DNA from: Dawidia soli
Lineage (GTDB): Bacteria > Bacteroidota > Bacteroidia > Cytophagales > Cyclobacteriaceae
Length of the DNA: 64,000 bases
Reading direction: 5' to 3'
Assembly (NCBI RefSeq): GCF_018598185.1
Contig: NZ_JAHESC010000037.1
Span: 1-64,000 of the forward strand
The notes under the pieces were generated by a model, which worked only from the letters and a program-made list of their open reading frames with translations, had not been told where the DNA came from and did no database searches. The translations under genes were made by a program, and so were the position numbers. Below, in pieces: positions 35,306-44,306 of the stretch; position 1 is the first letter of the stretch, and each line of letters starts with the position of its first letter.

Positions 35306-38300
35306 ATGATTCAACAGTTTACACACTTTTCTTTTTTTGTTTGCCTCTGTTCCCTCTTCGTTTTCCACTCCGCCGGCGCACAGGCGCCGTTTGAGCGCTA
35401 CGTCGCGGAGAGCTCGCTGCCGGCAGAAGTCCTGCAGGCACCCGACGGAACGTATTTCATCCTCACCGACCCGCTTGCCTATCTCAACCGGCTCGATTCC
35501 GAAGGACGCCTGATAAACCGCTGGCAGCTCGAAACAACGCCGGCTTCGACATTCCCCTACCGCGGGCTCGGGCTGACATCCACCCGCGTGTTTGCGGTCG
35601 GTGGCGAGCACGGCGGTACGCTGGTGCTTCACTCGACCAACTATGACCTGGCCGACCGTCACCGGAAGACCCTCTATACCGGCGACTTTACCGGCGGCCG
35701 GGTGGCCGGCCTGGCCGGCAACGGTGCGGCCGTCGTCATCAGCGTACTCAACGACAACGGCTTCCGCAACCCGCAGTTGTTCCTGACCGACGCCAACCTC
35801 AACGTACAAACCACGCGTACCTATACCCTGCCCGGAAACACCGAAGTGTTTTACATCGGCCAGGCTACCAACGGTGACCTGCTGCTCGTGGGCCGCGACG
35901 AGAATACCGGCAACGGAGCCCTCGTGCGCACACAGTCCGACGGCACACCGCGGGTGGCCACGCCCAGCGTACCCGCCGTGCTCGACGGCAAAGTATACGG
36001 CAACAAGCTCTATCTGCTGGCGGCGACCAACGGCGGCATGACGGCCACGCTATACGTGTTGGGCGACAACTTCCACATCGATCAGCAGCAAGACCTGTTC
36101 ACACATACGGCGGCACTCTCCGCCGCCAACACCCGCCTGGCGGTGGGCTATAACGGCACCGTTGCGGTGGCTACGCCCGCCGACGGTAAGTCCGGGTTTG
36201 ACCTGCATACTTTTGCCAGCGGCACCTTCACCCCGACCGGCACTGTCTACCACGACCTGGAGCGCGGCGGATCCACCGTGCCGGTATATGGGTCGGCCGC
36301 GGACAACGGCTTTGTATTCCTGGTCCAGACCCGGGACGAAGCCCACGTCTCGTCCGACCTGGCCGTGGTCCTTCGCACGAACGCTACCGGCCAGGGCCCG
36401 GAACGTCTCGCGATGGAAAACCTCTCGCCCAACGGACTGGAGGATGTCGATAGCACCGCGTTCATCCAGTGGGCCGACCTCGACAACGACGGCCAACGCG
36501 AGGCACTTATCACCAACGACAAGATCAGCGTATACCGCTACGACGCCACCGCCGGTAAATTCGTGCGCATCAATACACCTTTTCCCGGCCCGCGCGAGCA
36601 CTTTCAGAGCCTGAGCACCGCCGATATAGACAACGACGGCGACCTGGACGTATATATCAACCGCCATCACCCCAACTATACGGGCGTGTCGCTGCAGCCG
36701 CTGCCCAATATACTCTATCGCAACAACGGCAATGGCTCCTATACCGCCGAGGGCGGTACGATCTGCCCCGACGGCATGGCCACGCGCCAAAGCTTCTGGA
36801 TCGACCTGAACAACGACCAGTGGCTGGACCTGTACCTGTCGGGGTATAACCACGACCGCGCGTACCTCAACCACGGCGACGGCGTTACTTTTACGGAGCT
36901 GGACCTCACCTTCCTGCCGGGTAAACACAACATCGAAGATGTGCCCGACGGCATGCTGTGGGACGACCTGAACGGCGACGGCTATATCGACGCCATCAAC
37001 CAGGCGGAAGAAGAGGACATGTATATCCTGCTGAATCAGCACGGTACGGGCTTTACACGGGTACCGCTGCAACAGCATATTACGCTGTTCGGTCCGCCCT
37101 TCCAGATGCCGCATGCGCAAGACTTTACCCTGGGCTATGTAAACGGCACGCGAACCCTGGTCATGTCCGACTTCAACTACCTGCGTTACTTCGAGCACGA
37201 CGGCACCCGCTATGTAGAAAAGCCCCGGCCGTCGCAGCTGGTCTTCACGCAAACCAAGCTCACGTAGTTTGTCTATGCCGACAACGACGGGGGGCTGGAC
37301 GTCCTGAGGGCGGGTGGATTCTCCGGCCATAACTGGGTCAACATCCACCAGGACGACCACAACCACGCCCTGGCACTCGATGCAAAAAACTTCTCGGTAT
37401 TCTCCTGGTATGATTTCGACAACAACGGCACGAACGACCTGCTGAGCCGATCTTCCGTGCTGAAGAACAACGCCACCGGCGGTTGGCTGAAAGTACGCCT
37501 GCGGGGCAACACGTCGCCCGCCGCCGGTACCGGGGCCGTGGTGTCGGTCAACGTCAACGGTGTCTGGCAACGTCGCACCATCACCACCCATGCCGGCGCG
37601 CTGGGCCTGGTGGGCGACGAAGCTTTCTTTGGTCTGGGCGATGCCACGACCGCCGACGAGGTATCCATCCAATGGCCCTCCGGTTGCACGAGCCAGTATA
37701 CCGATGTAGCGGGCAATCAGCTGCACACGTTCGAAGAAACCTGCGCGGACACCGCTCCGACCGTTGCCGTCACCGGCAGCGGCTGTCTGGGCGATCCCCA
37801 AACGGTCACGCTGGGCGGCGGTACGGCGTTTGCCTGGTATCGAACGCAAGCCGAAGAAGATGCCTTCCTGGTCAGCGGCACCAGCGTTGTGTTCGATACA
37901 CTCACGATGACCCAAACGCTATATGTCGCCAACACGAGCGGCGACCGCCCGTCACGCCGCATGCCGGTCTCCCTGTCGGCCGGCACGCGTCCCGTATTTA
38001 ACGTGTCGATGTCGCATACCGGTACCGGTTATCAGTTTACGGCAACCTCTACCGACCCGGCCGTCACAACGTATCAGTGGTATCTCAACGACGCACCCGT
38101 GGCCACTGGCAATACGTATACGGCCACCGGCCTGGAAGCGGGTGAGCAATGGGTATGCGCCGGCGTAGTGAGCAACGGCTGTCATGCACGCAATTGCGTG
38201 GAGTTTATCGTGACGGGCGTGGAAGCGTCGATCCTGGCAGATTATACCGTGTTTCCGAACCCGGTAAAAGGCAAGCTCCAGGTAGCCCATAAAGGCGGCA

Positions 38301-38455
38301 AGCCGTTCGCCCTGGAGCTGATCCACATTACCGGCGCCCGAGCCTGCCAGGCCGGCGGCCATACGTCGTATGAAGTCGATACGGAGGGATACGCCCCCGG
38401 CCTGTACATCCTGCGGATCAACGGCCAGGGAGCGATGAAGATCATCAAACAATAG
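35306..38455 (+). pseudogene. FG-GAP/VCBS-repeat protein with T9SS sorting domain, split by an in-frame TAG
   Basis: One reading frame of 1050 codons is interrupted only by TAG at 37265-37267. The first part (653 residues) has a signal peptide (FFVCLCSLFVFHSAGAQ) and many FG-GAP/VCBS calcium-loop repeats (DLDNDGQREAL, DIDNDGDLDVYI, DLNGDGYID). The same frame resumes directly after TAG with FVYADNDGGLDVLRAGGF, another repeat, then an ASPIC/UnbV-like region (GGWLKVRLRGN, DEVSIQWPSG) and an Ig-like part. It ends with a type IX secretion tail (VFPNPVKGKLQV, GLYILRINGQGAMKIIKQ). Without readthrough the product loses its secretion tail. This is either a recent nonsense mutation or a base-call error; the second half (first internal Met codon near 38006) has no obvious start of its own. 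Confidence 0.85.
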
Positions 38456-38469
38456 TATCCAATAACATT

Positions 38470-38493
38470 TGCCGGTGGCTTAGTCCACCGGCA
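38470..38493. terminator. Bidirectional terminator overlapping the end of the SRPBCC gene
   Basis: TGCCGGTGG (38470-38478) pairs with CCACCGGCA (38485-38493). The stop codon of the minus-strand gene (38480-38482) sits in the loop. It separates the convergent FG-GAP and SRPBCC genes. Confidence 0.7.
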
Positions 38494-39154
38494 TCATTTG
38501 GCTGCTTTCGATGTAGTGCTTGAAGTTTTTCAGATCGTCTTCGACGATGCGTTCCAGCAGCGGGTTCAGCAGGCGCGCCGCCCCTTCGCCCACCAGTCCC
38601 ATCGGGGCGCGATAGGTGATCACCGCCCGGATCTCCGTACGCCCTACGCCTGCATCGCGGAATTCCACTTTACCGGCATTATCGATCTGCGACCCCGGCA
38701 GCGCCGCCCAGCTCAACAGCTCGTTCGGCTCATCCAAAATGATCGACGCATACCACTGCACCGGCTCCGGCACACCCGGCAGCTTGGCCGTCCACTGCGA
38801 CTGCCCGTCTTCCGCTTCCTGCACCGACACCAGGTGTTTCATAAACAGCGGCAGCTGCTCCAGCTTCCGCCAGAAGGCGTACACTTCGTTGCGCGGTTTT
38901 TCAACGGTCACACACGTGCGTACATTGACGTTGCGTGCATGCAGCTCCGGATCGCGCGTCAGCGCATTCGCCACCGGGCAGTGGCCGGAGATGGCGCGGT
39001 ATAGCAGGTAGGCACCGGCAGCGCCCTTCAGCAGCCCGCCGCTGGCAAACGCCGAGCGCACCATCCAGGCGCCCGCAATGCCCGAGATCACCCGTTCCGG
39101 CGTGCTCACGTTGCGGTCGGGGTTGTACGATTGAAGATTTTCGAGAAGGTTCAT
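38480..39154 (-). CDS. SRPBCC-family protein with N-terminal DUF2892-like membrane segment
   Basis: A 224-residue protein. ATG 39154 (MNLLENLQSYNPDRNVS) is preferred to the in-frame ATGs upstream because the conserved NPDRNVSTPERVISG motif starts there. Residues 20-65 form the DUF2892-like YgaP-type segment with two short hydrophobic helices (RVISGIAGAWMV, LLKGAAGAYLLYRA). From about residue 75 follows a START-like SRPBCC domain (VTVEKPRNEVYAFWRKLEQLPLFMKHL, SWAALPGSQIDNAGKVEF). Such proteins are often called polyketide cyclase/dehydrase-like, but this fusion has no proven role; stress-related lipid or ligand binding at the membrane is plausible. It stands alone. Confidence 0.85.
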   Translation of the reverse strand: MNLLENLQSYNPDRNVSTPERVISGIAGAWMVRSAFASGGLLKGAAGAYLLYRAISGHCPVANALTRDPELHARNVNVRTCVTVEKPRNEVYAFWRKLEQLPLFMKHLVSVQEAEDGQSQWTAKLPGVPEPVQWYASIILDEPNELLSWAALPGSQIDNAGKVEFRDAGVGRTEIRAVITYRAPMGLVGEGAARLLNPLLERIVEDDLKNFKHYIESSQMMPVD

Positions 39155-39382
39155 GGTCGTTATGTCTTTGCTGGAAGAAGCTGTAATTAATTGTGCCATC
39201 ACCCGGGATGTTACCGGCGCCCACCCGTTCATATCGTTGGGGACGCAATTCCCCCGAACGTATTTCTCCGGGAGATAAAGCCCCGTCTACCCAGAAATCA
39301 CTCACAAACAACAACTTACAAACTAACAATTTCTTAAAGACAAGTATTTTGACTAATATTACAAGACGCTCGATTCCACGAC

Positions 39383-39592
39383 ATGATACAAACGGTAACA
39401 ATCGATATAATTAACGAAAAAGCCCTGAGGCTTTTAAAAGAACTTGAATACCTGGAGCTTATTCGCCTGCATCAGGAAAAAGGTGAAATTGCTACCGTTA
39501 AGTGGGCCGAAAAATATAAAGGTGCCATGACGAAACAATCTCCTTCAGAAATTGACAACCAGTTACGCGAATTAAGAGAAGGATGGGAATAA
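39383..39592 (+). CDS. Putative antitoxin of a VapBC-type pair
   Basis: A 69-residue protein, lower in GC than its neighbours. The first half (TVTIDIINEKALRLLKELEYLELIRL) and the acidic, helical tail (SEIDNQLRELREGWE) resemble small Bacteroidota antitoxins partnered with PIN toxins. It overlaps the downstream PIN-domain gene by 10 nt, which is typical of such pairs. A TATTTTG stretch at 39345-39351 may be its -7 box. It should neutralise the toxin by binding and may autoregulate; no classic DNA-binding fold is obvious. Confidence 0.75.
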   Translation: MIQTVTIDIINEKALRLLKELEYLELIRLHQEKGEIATVKWAEKYKGAMTKQSPSEIDNQLRELREGWE

Positions 39593-39975
39593 AGCATCTC
39601 TGGGACACTAACACTTGCATCTATTATCTTCAACGCCAACTTCCTGTTGCTGCCGAAAAATACATTGACACGCTATTAACGGAATCACCTCCTTGCATCT
39701 CTGCTATCACCGAGATTGAATTACTTTGCTGGAAAAATGCATCTGAACAAGACACAGCAATCCTCCATCATTTTATTCACGACTCTTTTGTGATTGAATT
39801 AGAGCGCGCCATCAAGCTTAAGACAGCAGATATTCGAAAACAATATAAAATCAAATTGCCTGATGCGATTATAGCTGCTACCGCTGTGATCTATGATCTT
39901 ACACTCGTCACGCACAATGTTAGGGATTTTACAAGCATCCCAGGGTTAATCGTAGAGGATCCCTGGACAAAGTAA
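39583..39975 (+). CDS. vapC: PIN-domain toxin, VapC family
   Basis: A 130-residue ribonuclease. PIN acidic positions are visible: Asp8 in LWDTNTCIYYL, Glu in SAITEIELLCW, the KLPDAIIAATAV segment with Asp, and THNVRDF near the C-terminus. VapC toxins cleave tRNA or rRNA at specific sites. The gene starts inside the antitoxin gene (10-nt overlap) and the pair has no other operon members. The base composition is AT-richer than the surroundings, suggesting relatively recent acquisition. Confidence 0.9.
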   Translation: MGIKHLWDTNTCIYYLQRQLPVAAEKYIDTLLTESPPCISAITEIELLCWKNASEQDTAILHHFIHDSFVIELERAIKLKTADIRKQYKIKLPDAIIAATAVIYDLTLVTHNVRDFTSIPGLIVEDPWTK

Positions 39976-40017
39976 CTGTTCTTACCACGGCCCGTTGGCC
40001 AAACACCGGTGATTGTT

Positions 40018-40025
40018 TACATTTA
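40018..40025 (+). promoter_or_regulatory. Possible -7 box TACATTTA
   Basis: TACATTTA (consensus TAnnTTTG, last base differs) ends 23 nt before ATG 40049 and favours that start over the upstream in-frame ATG at 40013, which the box overlaps. Confidence 0.4.
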
Positions 40026-40048
40026 TCCCCTGTCCAACTTACCGGCTG

Positions 40049-40687
40049 ATGGAACTTCTCTCGCCCAATCCTACGCAGGTCGCCCTCGCGGCGATCGCTT
40101 ACAGCGCGCCTCCGATCGCGTATATAGTACTATTCCTTCGGGCGATGCGTCCGCCGGGCATCGAGCGCCTGCGTCGCTTCACGGCGTTTACCATGGTGCT
40201 GGGTGCCGCGCTGCCGATACTCAACATCCTGGCGGTCCTGTCGGGACTGACTATACTTCCCATCGACCTCACGGACCTGTCGCCGATCCCGGCCAGCCGG
40301 TTGCACGGCTACGTGCAGCACCTGCCCTTTGTTTTCTTTATGATCTCGGCCATCCTGCTGCTCCACCCCAAGGCTCCGCGCTATGCGCTGCAGGTCGAGC
40401 TGACGTGGGGTGTCGTGCTGCTCATCAACCTGGCGCTGTTCCTGCTGGTCGCCTACCAGGTGATTACCTGGACACCGCCGCCACCGCCACCCGCGGTAAA
40501 CCCGCAGCATGCGCAGAACAGTCATTTCGACCCTGCGGAGATCATCCTCCAGCATACGGTACACATGACGCGCGAACGCATCGCCTTGTCGCTGATCTTA
40601 CCGGCGCTCTGGACCGTCATGTCGTCCCTCGCGTTGTACAAAGCGTTTACCGGCCGGCGGCGACAGCGCACCGCGCCACCGTCGTAA
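40049..40687 (+). CDS. Hypothetical integral membrane protein
   Basis: A 212-residue protein that I do not recognise. Hydropathy by eye gives about five helices: ALAAIAYSAPPIAYIVLFL near the start, TAFTMVLGAALPILNILAVL, LPFVFFMISAILLL, VVLLINLALFLLVAYQVI, and a last one near SLILPALWTVMSSLALY. A proline run (TPPPPPPA) and a hydrophilic loop precede the last helix. It ends with a basic tail. It lies between the VapBC pair and the endonuclease gene, with its own likely promoter. The function is unknown. Confidence 0.6.
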   Translation: MELLSPNPTQVALAAIAYSAPPIAYIVLFLRAMRPPGIERLRRFTAFTMVLGAALPILNILAVLSGLTILPIDLTDLSPIPASRLHGYVQHLPFVFFMISAILLLHPKAPRYALQVELTWGVVLLINLALFLLVAYQVITWTPPPPPPAVNPQHAQNSHFDPAEIILQHTVHMTRERIALSLILPALWTVMSSLALYKAFTGRRRQRTAPPS

Positions 40688-40716
40688 GGGCCGCTGACAC
40701 ACGTACTAAAAATGTG

Positions 40717-40724
40717 TATCTTAC
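40717..40724 (+). promoter_or_regulatory. Possible -7 box TATCTTAC for the endonuclease gene
   Basis: TATCTTAC ends 22 nt before ATG 40747. The same octamer at the same distance precedes the gene at 58382. Confidence 0.45.
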
Positions 40725-40746
40725 CACCCCTTAACCCACAGACACT

Positions 40747-41379
40747 ATGGCTGCAGCGCGCAACTGGCAAAAAGAGATCCAACCGTTATTAAAAAAGTAT
40801 AAAGGCAAGAAGTTTCCCCTGGACTACGGCAATACCTACGAGCTCGTCGTCATGGTGATCCTCGCTGCACAAGATTCCGACGCGCACATCAACAAAGTGG
40901 CGCCGGATCTCTTCAAAGCTTTCCCCAACATGAAGGCCCTTGCCAAGGCCACGGAAGATACGCTGCACCCGCTCATCAGCAAAGTGCGCAACTTCGGCAA
41001 CAAGACCAAGTGGCTCATGAGCCGGGCCCAAACCGTCAAAGACGACAAGAACATTCCCCTGACGATGGATGCGCTCACGGCCCTGCCCGGCATCGGCCGT
41101 AAGTCGGCGAACGTCATCATGCGCGAGTCCGGCGTGCCGGCCGAAGGCATCATCGTCGACCTGCACGTGGTGCGCGTAGCCCCCCGGTTAGGCATCGCCA
41201 CCGGCACGGACCCCAAGAAGATCGAAAAGCAGATCATGGAAGTGATCGAGCCCAAGGACTGGGGCGAAGCGGGCATGGCCATCTCCTTCCTCGGCCGCGA
41301 AACCTGCCGCCCGACCAACCCCAAACACGCGGAATGCGTCATGAAAACCTCCTGCGCGTATTATAAGTCGCTGCAGTAG
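40747..41379 (+). CDS. nth: Endonuclease III-type DNA glycosylase/AP lyase
   Basis: A 210-residue HhH-GPD enzyme that removes oxidised pyrimidines and nicks abasic sites in base-excision repair. The helix-hairpin-helix LTALPGIGRKSANVIM carries the catalytic Lys119, and VDLHVVRVAPRLG carries Asp138. The C-terminal cluster motif is C187-x6-H194-x2-C197-x5-C203, where known endonuclease III proteins have C-x6-C-x2-C-x5-C, so the second [4Fe-4S] ligand is a histidine. The VDLHV segment also differs from the usual VDTHV. The protein may hold a Cys3His cluster or have lost it. A close paralogue of Nth, rather than Nth itself, remains possible. Confidence 0.9.
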   Translation: MAAARNWQKEIQPLLKKYKGKKFPLDYGNTYELVVMVILAAQDSDAHINKVAPDLFKAFPNMKALAKATEDTLHPLISKVRNFGNKTKWLMSRAQTVKDDKNIPLTMDALTALPGIGRKSANVIMRESGVPAEGIIVDLHVVRVAPRLGIATGTDPKKIEKQIMEVIEPKDWGEAGMAISFLGRETCRPTNPKHAECVMKTSCAYYKSLQ

Positions 41380-41446
41380 GCGTGTGTCAGCCGGTCCGGA
41401 AAAAAATCTTTCGCCGGCTTGTCCAATCCGCGGCGTCCCGCGCATT

Positions 41447-41875
41447 ATGGCAGAAAACAAACGCATGACAACTGCCAACACTTCCGAAAAGCTCCACAAA
41501 GTCACTTATTGGACCGTCACCCTCCTGCTGTGCACCGGCATGTTCGCCGGTGGCGTCGCCCAGGCCGTACACGCACCCTGGAATGCCCAGGGCTTTATCC
41601 ACCTCGGCTATCCTCTGTATGTCATGACCCTGATCGGCCTTTGGAAGATCGCCGGCGTCGTGGTGTTATTGGCACCGGGCTGGCCTTTGGTAAAAGAATG
41701 GGCCTATGCGGGATTTTTCTTTGTCATGACCGGCGCCGTGGTCTCACACCTGGCCAGCGGCGACGGTATCAGCGGTGTCGTATGGCAAACTATCTTTGTG
41801 ATCCTGATTATACTCTCCTGGTACCTGCGTCCGGCGTCCCGCAGGCTGAAGCGAACGGATATAATACAGGCTTGA
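41447..41875 (+). CDS. DoxX-like membrane protein
   Basis: A 142-residue protein with four helices (WTVTLLLCTGMFAGGVAQAV, TLIGLWKIAGVVVLLAPG, WAYAGFFFVMTGAVVSHL, VVWQTIFVILIILSWYL). The pattern HLGYPLYVMTLIGLWKIAGVVVLL is characteristic of DoxX-like family members in Bacteroidota. An alternative start at 41465 would remove six residues. It follows the endonuclease gene by 67 nt and is closed by a terminator. The family is linked loosely to redox or respiratory functions, but no activity is established for this type. Confidence 0.85.
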   Translation: MAENKRMTTANTSEKLHKVTYWTVTLLLCTGMFAGGVAQAVHAPWNAQGFIHLGYPLYVMTLIGLWKIAGVVVLLAPGWPLVKEWAYAGFFFVMTGAVVSHLASGDGISGVVWQTIFVILIILSWYLRPASRRLKRTDIIQA

Positions 41876-41879
41876 CGAC

Positions 41880-41912
41880 ACAAAAGGACCAGGCGCAACC
41901 TGGTCCTTTTGT
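41880..41912 (+). terminator. Rho-independent terminator after the DoxX-like gene
   Basis: A 14-bp perfect stem (41880-41893 with 41899-41912, loop CGCAA) is followed by TTTATACC, and the 3' arm includes TTTTGT. It starts 5 nt after the stop codon. Confidence 0.9.
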
Positions 41913-42137
41913 TTATACCATCGTCTCATGATTATTATTCCTACGTTACCAAAATCCGTTTCGCATACGTCACTACTACAATTTCGTAACATTCTATACT
42001 CCTAACGTAAACTTTTGTCAACATCAAGGAAACTATAAGCGGTACATTCGATACATGATCACGCCCAATAGTCTGTAGCGCCGCCTGCATTGACAAAGCA
42101 GTGCCGGCACTTATCAACATGTGTATGTAGTCGTTTT

Positions 42138-42142
42138 AAGGA
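42138..42142 (+). promoter_or_regulatory. Shine-Dalgarno-like AAGGA deciding a GTG start
   Basis: AAGGA lies 7 nt before GTG 42150 but 19 nt before ATG 42162. Such sites are rare in this genome, which makes this one informative for choosing the start. Confidence 0.45.
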
Positions 42143-42149
42143 AATTGTT

Positions 42150-42731
42150 GTGGACACAAAGATGGTAAAAAAGGCAACGAATATCAGTAAGACTGAGCAG
42201 GCCCCCTATGTCTCGCCAGACCGCCAGTTGGAAGACCTGGCCGCTTCCCTCGCCAGAATACTCAATCGAACGCGCCGCGCCGCGCTGGAGCACGATGGTT
42301 ACCCGCTGCGCGTATATGTGCTCATCCGCAAGTTGTATTCGCTCGCCCAGGACCGGTGGAACGATCAGCAGCGCGGCATCCGGTATATCTCCGTCGACTG
42401 CTCCAACATCGACCGGGCACGCCTGGCCAAGATCGCCCAGTATATCCTCGCCCACATCGACCAGCCTCCCACGCTCACCGAGCTGGCCTACGAGGCGGGC
42501 GTGAGCCTGTCAAAGCTCAAGCAGGATTTTAAGAAAGCCTTCGGCATTACCGTGCACCAGTTCTACGCGCGCGAGTTCATCAGGCAAGCGCAGCAGATCT
42601 TACTGGACGAAGAGCGGCTGCCGATCAAGACCGTGGCCTACAAGCTCGGGTATAGTGTTACGGGGTTTATCAAGATCTTTAAAAGGGAAACGGGCATGAG
42701 CCCCAAGCAGTTCCGGCAGAAATACATGTAA
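42150..42731 (+). CDS. AraC-type DNA-binding protein (short form)
   Basis: A 193-residue protein starting at GTG 42150 (or ATG 42162). It lacks the long sensor half of the other two AraC proteins here; the first ~100 residues are mostly helical (LEDLAASLARILNRTRRAALEHDGYPLR). The C-terminal ~100 residues contain the two HTH motifs (PTLTELAYEAGVSLSKLKQDFKKAFGITVHQF and IKTVAYKLGYSVTGFIKIFKRETGMSPKQFRQKY). It is monocistronic and convergent with a VOC-family gene 6 nt away. Targets are unknown. Confidence 0.85.
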   Translation: MDTKMVKKATNISKTEQAPYVSPDRQLEDLAASLARILNRTRRAALEHDGYPLRVYVLIRKLYSLAQDRWNDQQRGIRYISVDCSNIDRARLAKIAQYILAHIDQPPTLTELAYEAGVSLSKLKQDFKKAFGITVHQFYAREFIRQAQQILLDEERLPIKTVAYKLGYSVTGFIKIFKRETGMSPKQFRQKYM

Positions 42732-42737
42732 TGCGGG

Positions 42738-43175
42738 TCACTGTGCCGGCACCTTGATACTGATCATCCAGGTGATGCCGTATTGATCCTCTACCATGCC
42801 GAACGTGTCACCCCAGAATTGCTTGCCCAGCTTTGCCTGGATACGGCCGCCGTCGCTCAGCTTATGGAAATATTCCGTCAACAACGCTTCGTCCGTGCCT
42901 TCTATGGACAACGCGAACTGGCCGTCGTTCCGGGGATGGATCAGCTCGGGGTTGTCGCTGGCCAGGATCCTGACGGGCCCGTTCAGGCTGGCGTGCATGA
43001 TCTTGTCTTTCATGGCGTCGGAGTTCGCCGCGGGACTGCTGTGGGCATCCGCCGGGCTCTCGCCAAAGGTGGATATCATCAGCTCGCCGCCGAAAATGCT
43101 TTTATAGAATTGCATGGCTTCCCGGCAGCTGCCGCCGAAAAACAGGTACGGATGGATCTGGAGGTTTGCCGCCAT
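42738..43175 (-). CDS. VOC-family protein, PhnB-like glyoxalase fold
   Basis: A 145-residue protein. The sequence (IHPYLFFGGSCREAMQFYKSIFGGEL, FALSIEGTDE, FWGDTFGMVEDQYGITWMIS) is the standard PhnB/3-demethylubiquinone-methyltransferase-like VOC pattern. Metal ligands typical of active VOC enzymes are only partly evident, and most PhnB-like proteins have no assigned reaction. It stands alone; a TACTTGCC stretch at 43193-43200 (minus strand) may be its promoter box. Confidence 0.9.
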   Translation of the reverse strand: MAANLQIHPYLFFGGSCREAMQFYKSIFGGELMISTFGESPADAHSSPAANSDAMKDKIMHASLNGPVRILASDNPELIHPRNDGQFALSIEGTDEALLTEYFHKLSDGGRIQAKLGKQFWGDTFGMVEDQYGITWMISIKVPAQ

Positions 43176-43297
43176 AGTGGTGATATATTTTTGGCAAGTA
43201 CGTAAATTTTTGTGCCCGTACCACGGCCATCACCCGGTGCGGCAGGGACGCCAGCCACCAAACGTCAAACCATGTCTGCAAAAGCACCAAAAAAACG

Positions 43298-43305
43298 TAT
43301 CTTGT
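43298..43305 (+). promoter_or_regulatory. Possible -7 box TATCTTGT
   Basis: TATCTTGT lies 26 nt before ATG 43332. The position argues against the in-frame ATGs at 43212 and 43272. Confidence 0.35.
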
Positions 43306-43331
43306 TACGATCACCTGCACGTATAAACCGA

Positions 43332-44306
43332 ATGGCCATTTTGACCTACCCGCAAGTACTGGACGAGATAGAAAAGAGCGGTCCGCGCACCGACACAAAC
43401 CTGTTGGTGGGAAACGGGTTCAGCCGGGCGTTCGCCGATGCTATATTTGACTACAGGTCGCTGTATCAGAAAGCCCGGGAGAAAGGACTGACACGCGAGG
43501 CTATCGCTGTTTTTGAAAAGCTGGGTGAAACAAATTTTGAACGGGTACTGAAGGCCTACGACGAGTGTCTTTGGATCGCGGAGAATTACAACCAGAAGCT
43601 GGATGAAACGATCCCGGCAGACAGAGATGCCATCCGCAAGATCCTCGTCGGCGTAATTTCGGAGAACCACCCTGAAAACCAAGATTTCATGGACGATGCG
43701 ACAACGAAAAACGCGCACGCGTTCATGGAAGGCTTCACCAACCTGTTCACCACAAATTATGACCTGATCTTATATTGGCTCATCATGAGCGGTGACGAAA
43801 AATGGGACGACGGTTTCCGGAGAGTAGAGGGTGACCTGTGCTTCACCGGTTTTCAGGGGCCGTCCCGGATCTATTTTCTCCACGGCGCGTTGCATATTGT
43901 ACGCCAGGGCAAATCGTTGATCAAGCTTTCCTGGAATGGTAAAAAGGGCAAGCTCAAGCAACTTATCAAAGCATCGATCGAAAAAGGCCAGTATCCCATC
44001 TTCGTGGCCGAGGGTGATTCGAGTAAAAAGAAATACCAGATCGATAGCAATCGCTATTTGCGCAAGTGTTTGCAAGCGCTGCAGAACACAGAAGGTGTGT
44101 TGGTTATTTTCGGTCTTTCGCTGGACCCCGCGTTCGACAAACATATCATCGATGCCATCCATGCCGCCAAGGGCCTGACACGAATTTACTTTGGTGTTTA
44201 TGGCGATGATCATGAAATGAACAATGCCGAGTTTCTGAAGTATGCACGATCTATCGGCCTGTTTCCAAAGTTGACATTTTTTCAGTCTAAGTCGGTCACA
44301 TTATAG
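43332..44306 (+). CDS. DUF4917-family protein, SIR2-like fold
   Basis: A 324-residue cytoplasmic protein starting at ATG 43332 (MAILTYPQVLDEIEKSG). Segments match DUF4917: TNLLVGNGFSRAF (about 22-34), NLFTTNYDLILYWLIM (about 138), IYFLHGALHI (about 180) and VIFGLSLDPAFDKHIIDAI (about 263). The GNGF, TTNYD and LHG stations parallel the NAD-binding site of SIR2-like domains, in which several bacterial relatives are anti-phage NADases. That this protein degrades NAD is inference. It is a single gene with no obvious partner, which differs from most multi-gene SIR2 defence systems. Moderate GC, no sign of interruption. Confidence 0.75.
   Translation: MAILTYPQVLDEIEKSGPRTDTNLLVGNGFSRAFADAIFDYRSLYQKAREKGLTREAIAVFEKLGETNFERVLKAYDECLWIAENYNQKLDETIPADRDAIRKILVGVISENHPENQDFMDDATTKNAHAFMEGFTNLFTTNYDLILYWLIMSGDEKWDDGFRRVEGDLCFTGFQGPSRIYFLHGALHIVRQGKSLIKLSWNGKKGKLKQLIKASIEKGQYPIFVAEGDSSKKKYQIDSNRYLRKCLQALQNTEGVLVIFGLSLDPAFDKHIIDAIHAAKGLTRIYFGVYGDDHEMNNAEFLKYARSIGLFPKLTFFQSKSVTL

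Noticed and set aside
36050-37915. 621-codon minus-strand open frame across the FG-GAP gene and its TAG
   Set aside because: It has no recognisable domain and a Val/Gly/Arg/Gln-rich composition typical of an antisense shadow; the plus strand shows clear calcium-loop repeats on both sides of the TAG.
37457-38455. Treating the second half of the FG-GAP protein as an independent gene
   Set aside because: It is in the same frame as the first half, begins within a repeat domain and has no signal peptide, promoter box or plausible start of its own.
38480-39154. Linking the SRPBCC (polyketide-cyclase-like) gene to the polyketide synthase
   Set aside because: It lies 15 kb away, is fused to a DUF2892-like membrane segment and has no shared context; the family name does not imply polyketide chemistry.
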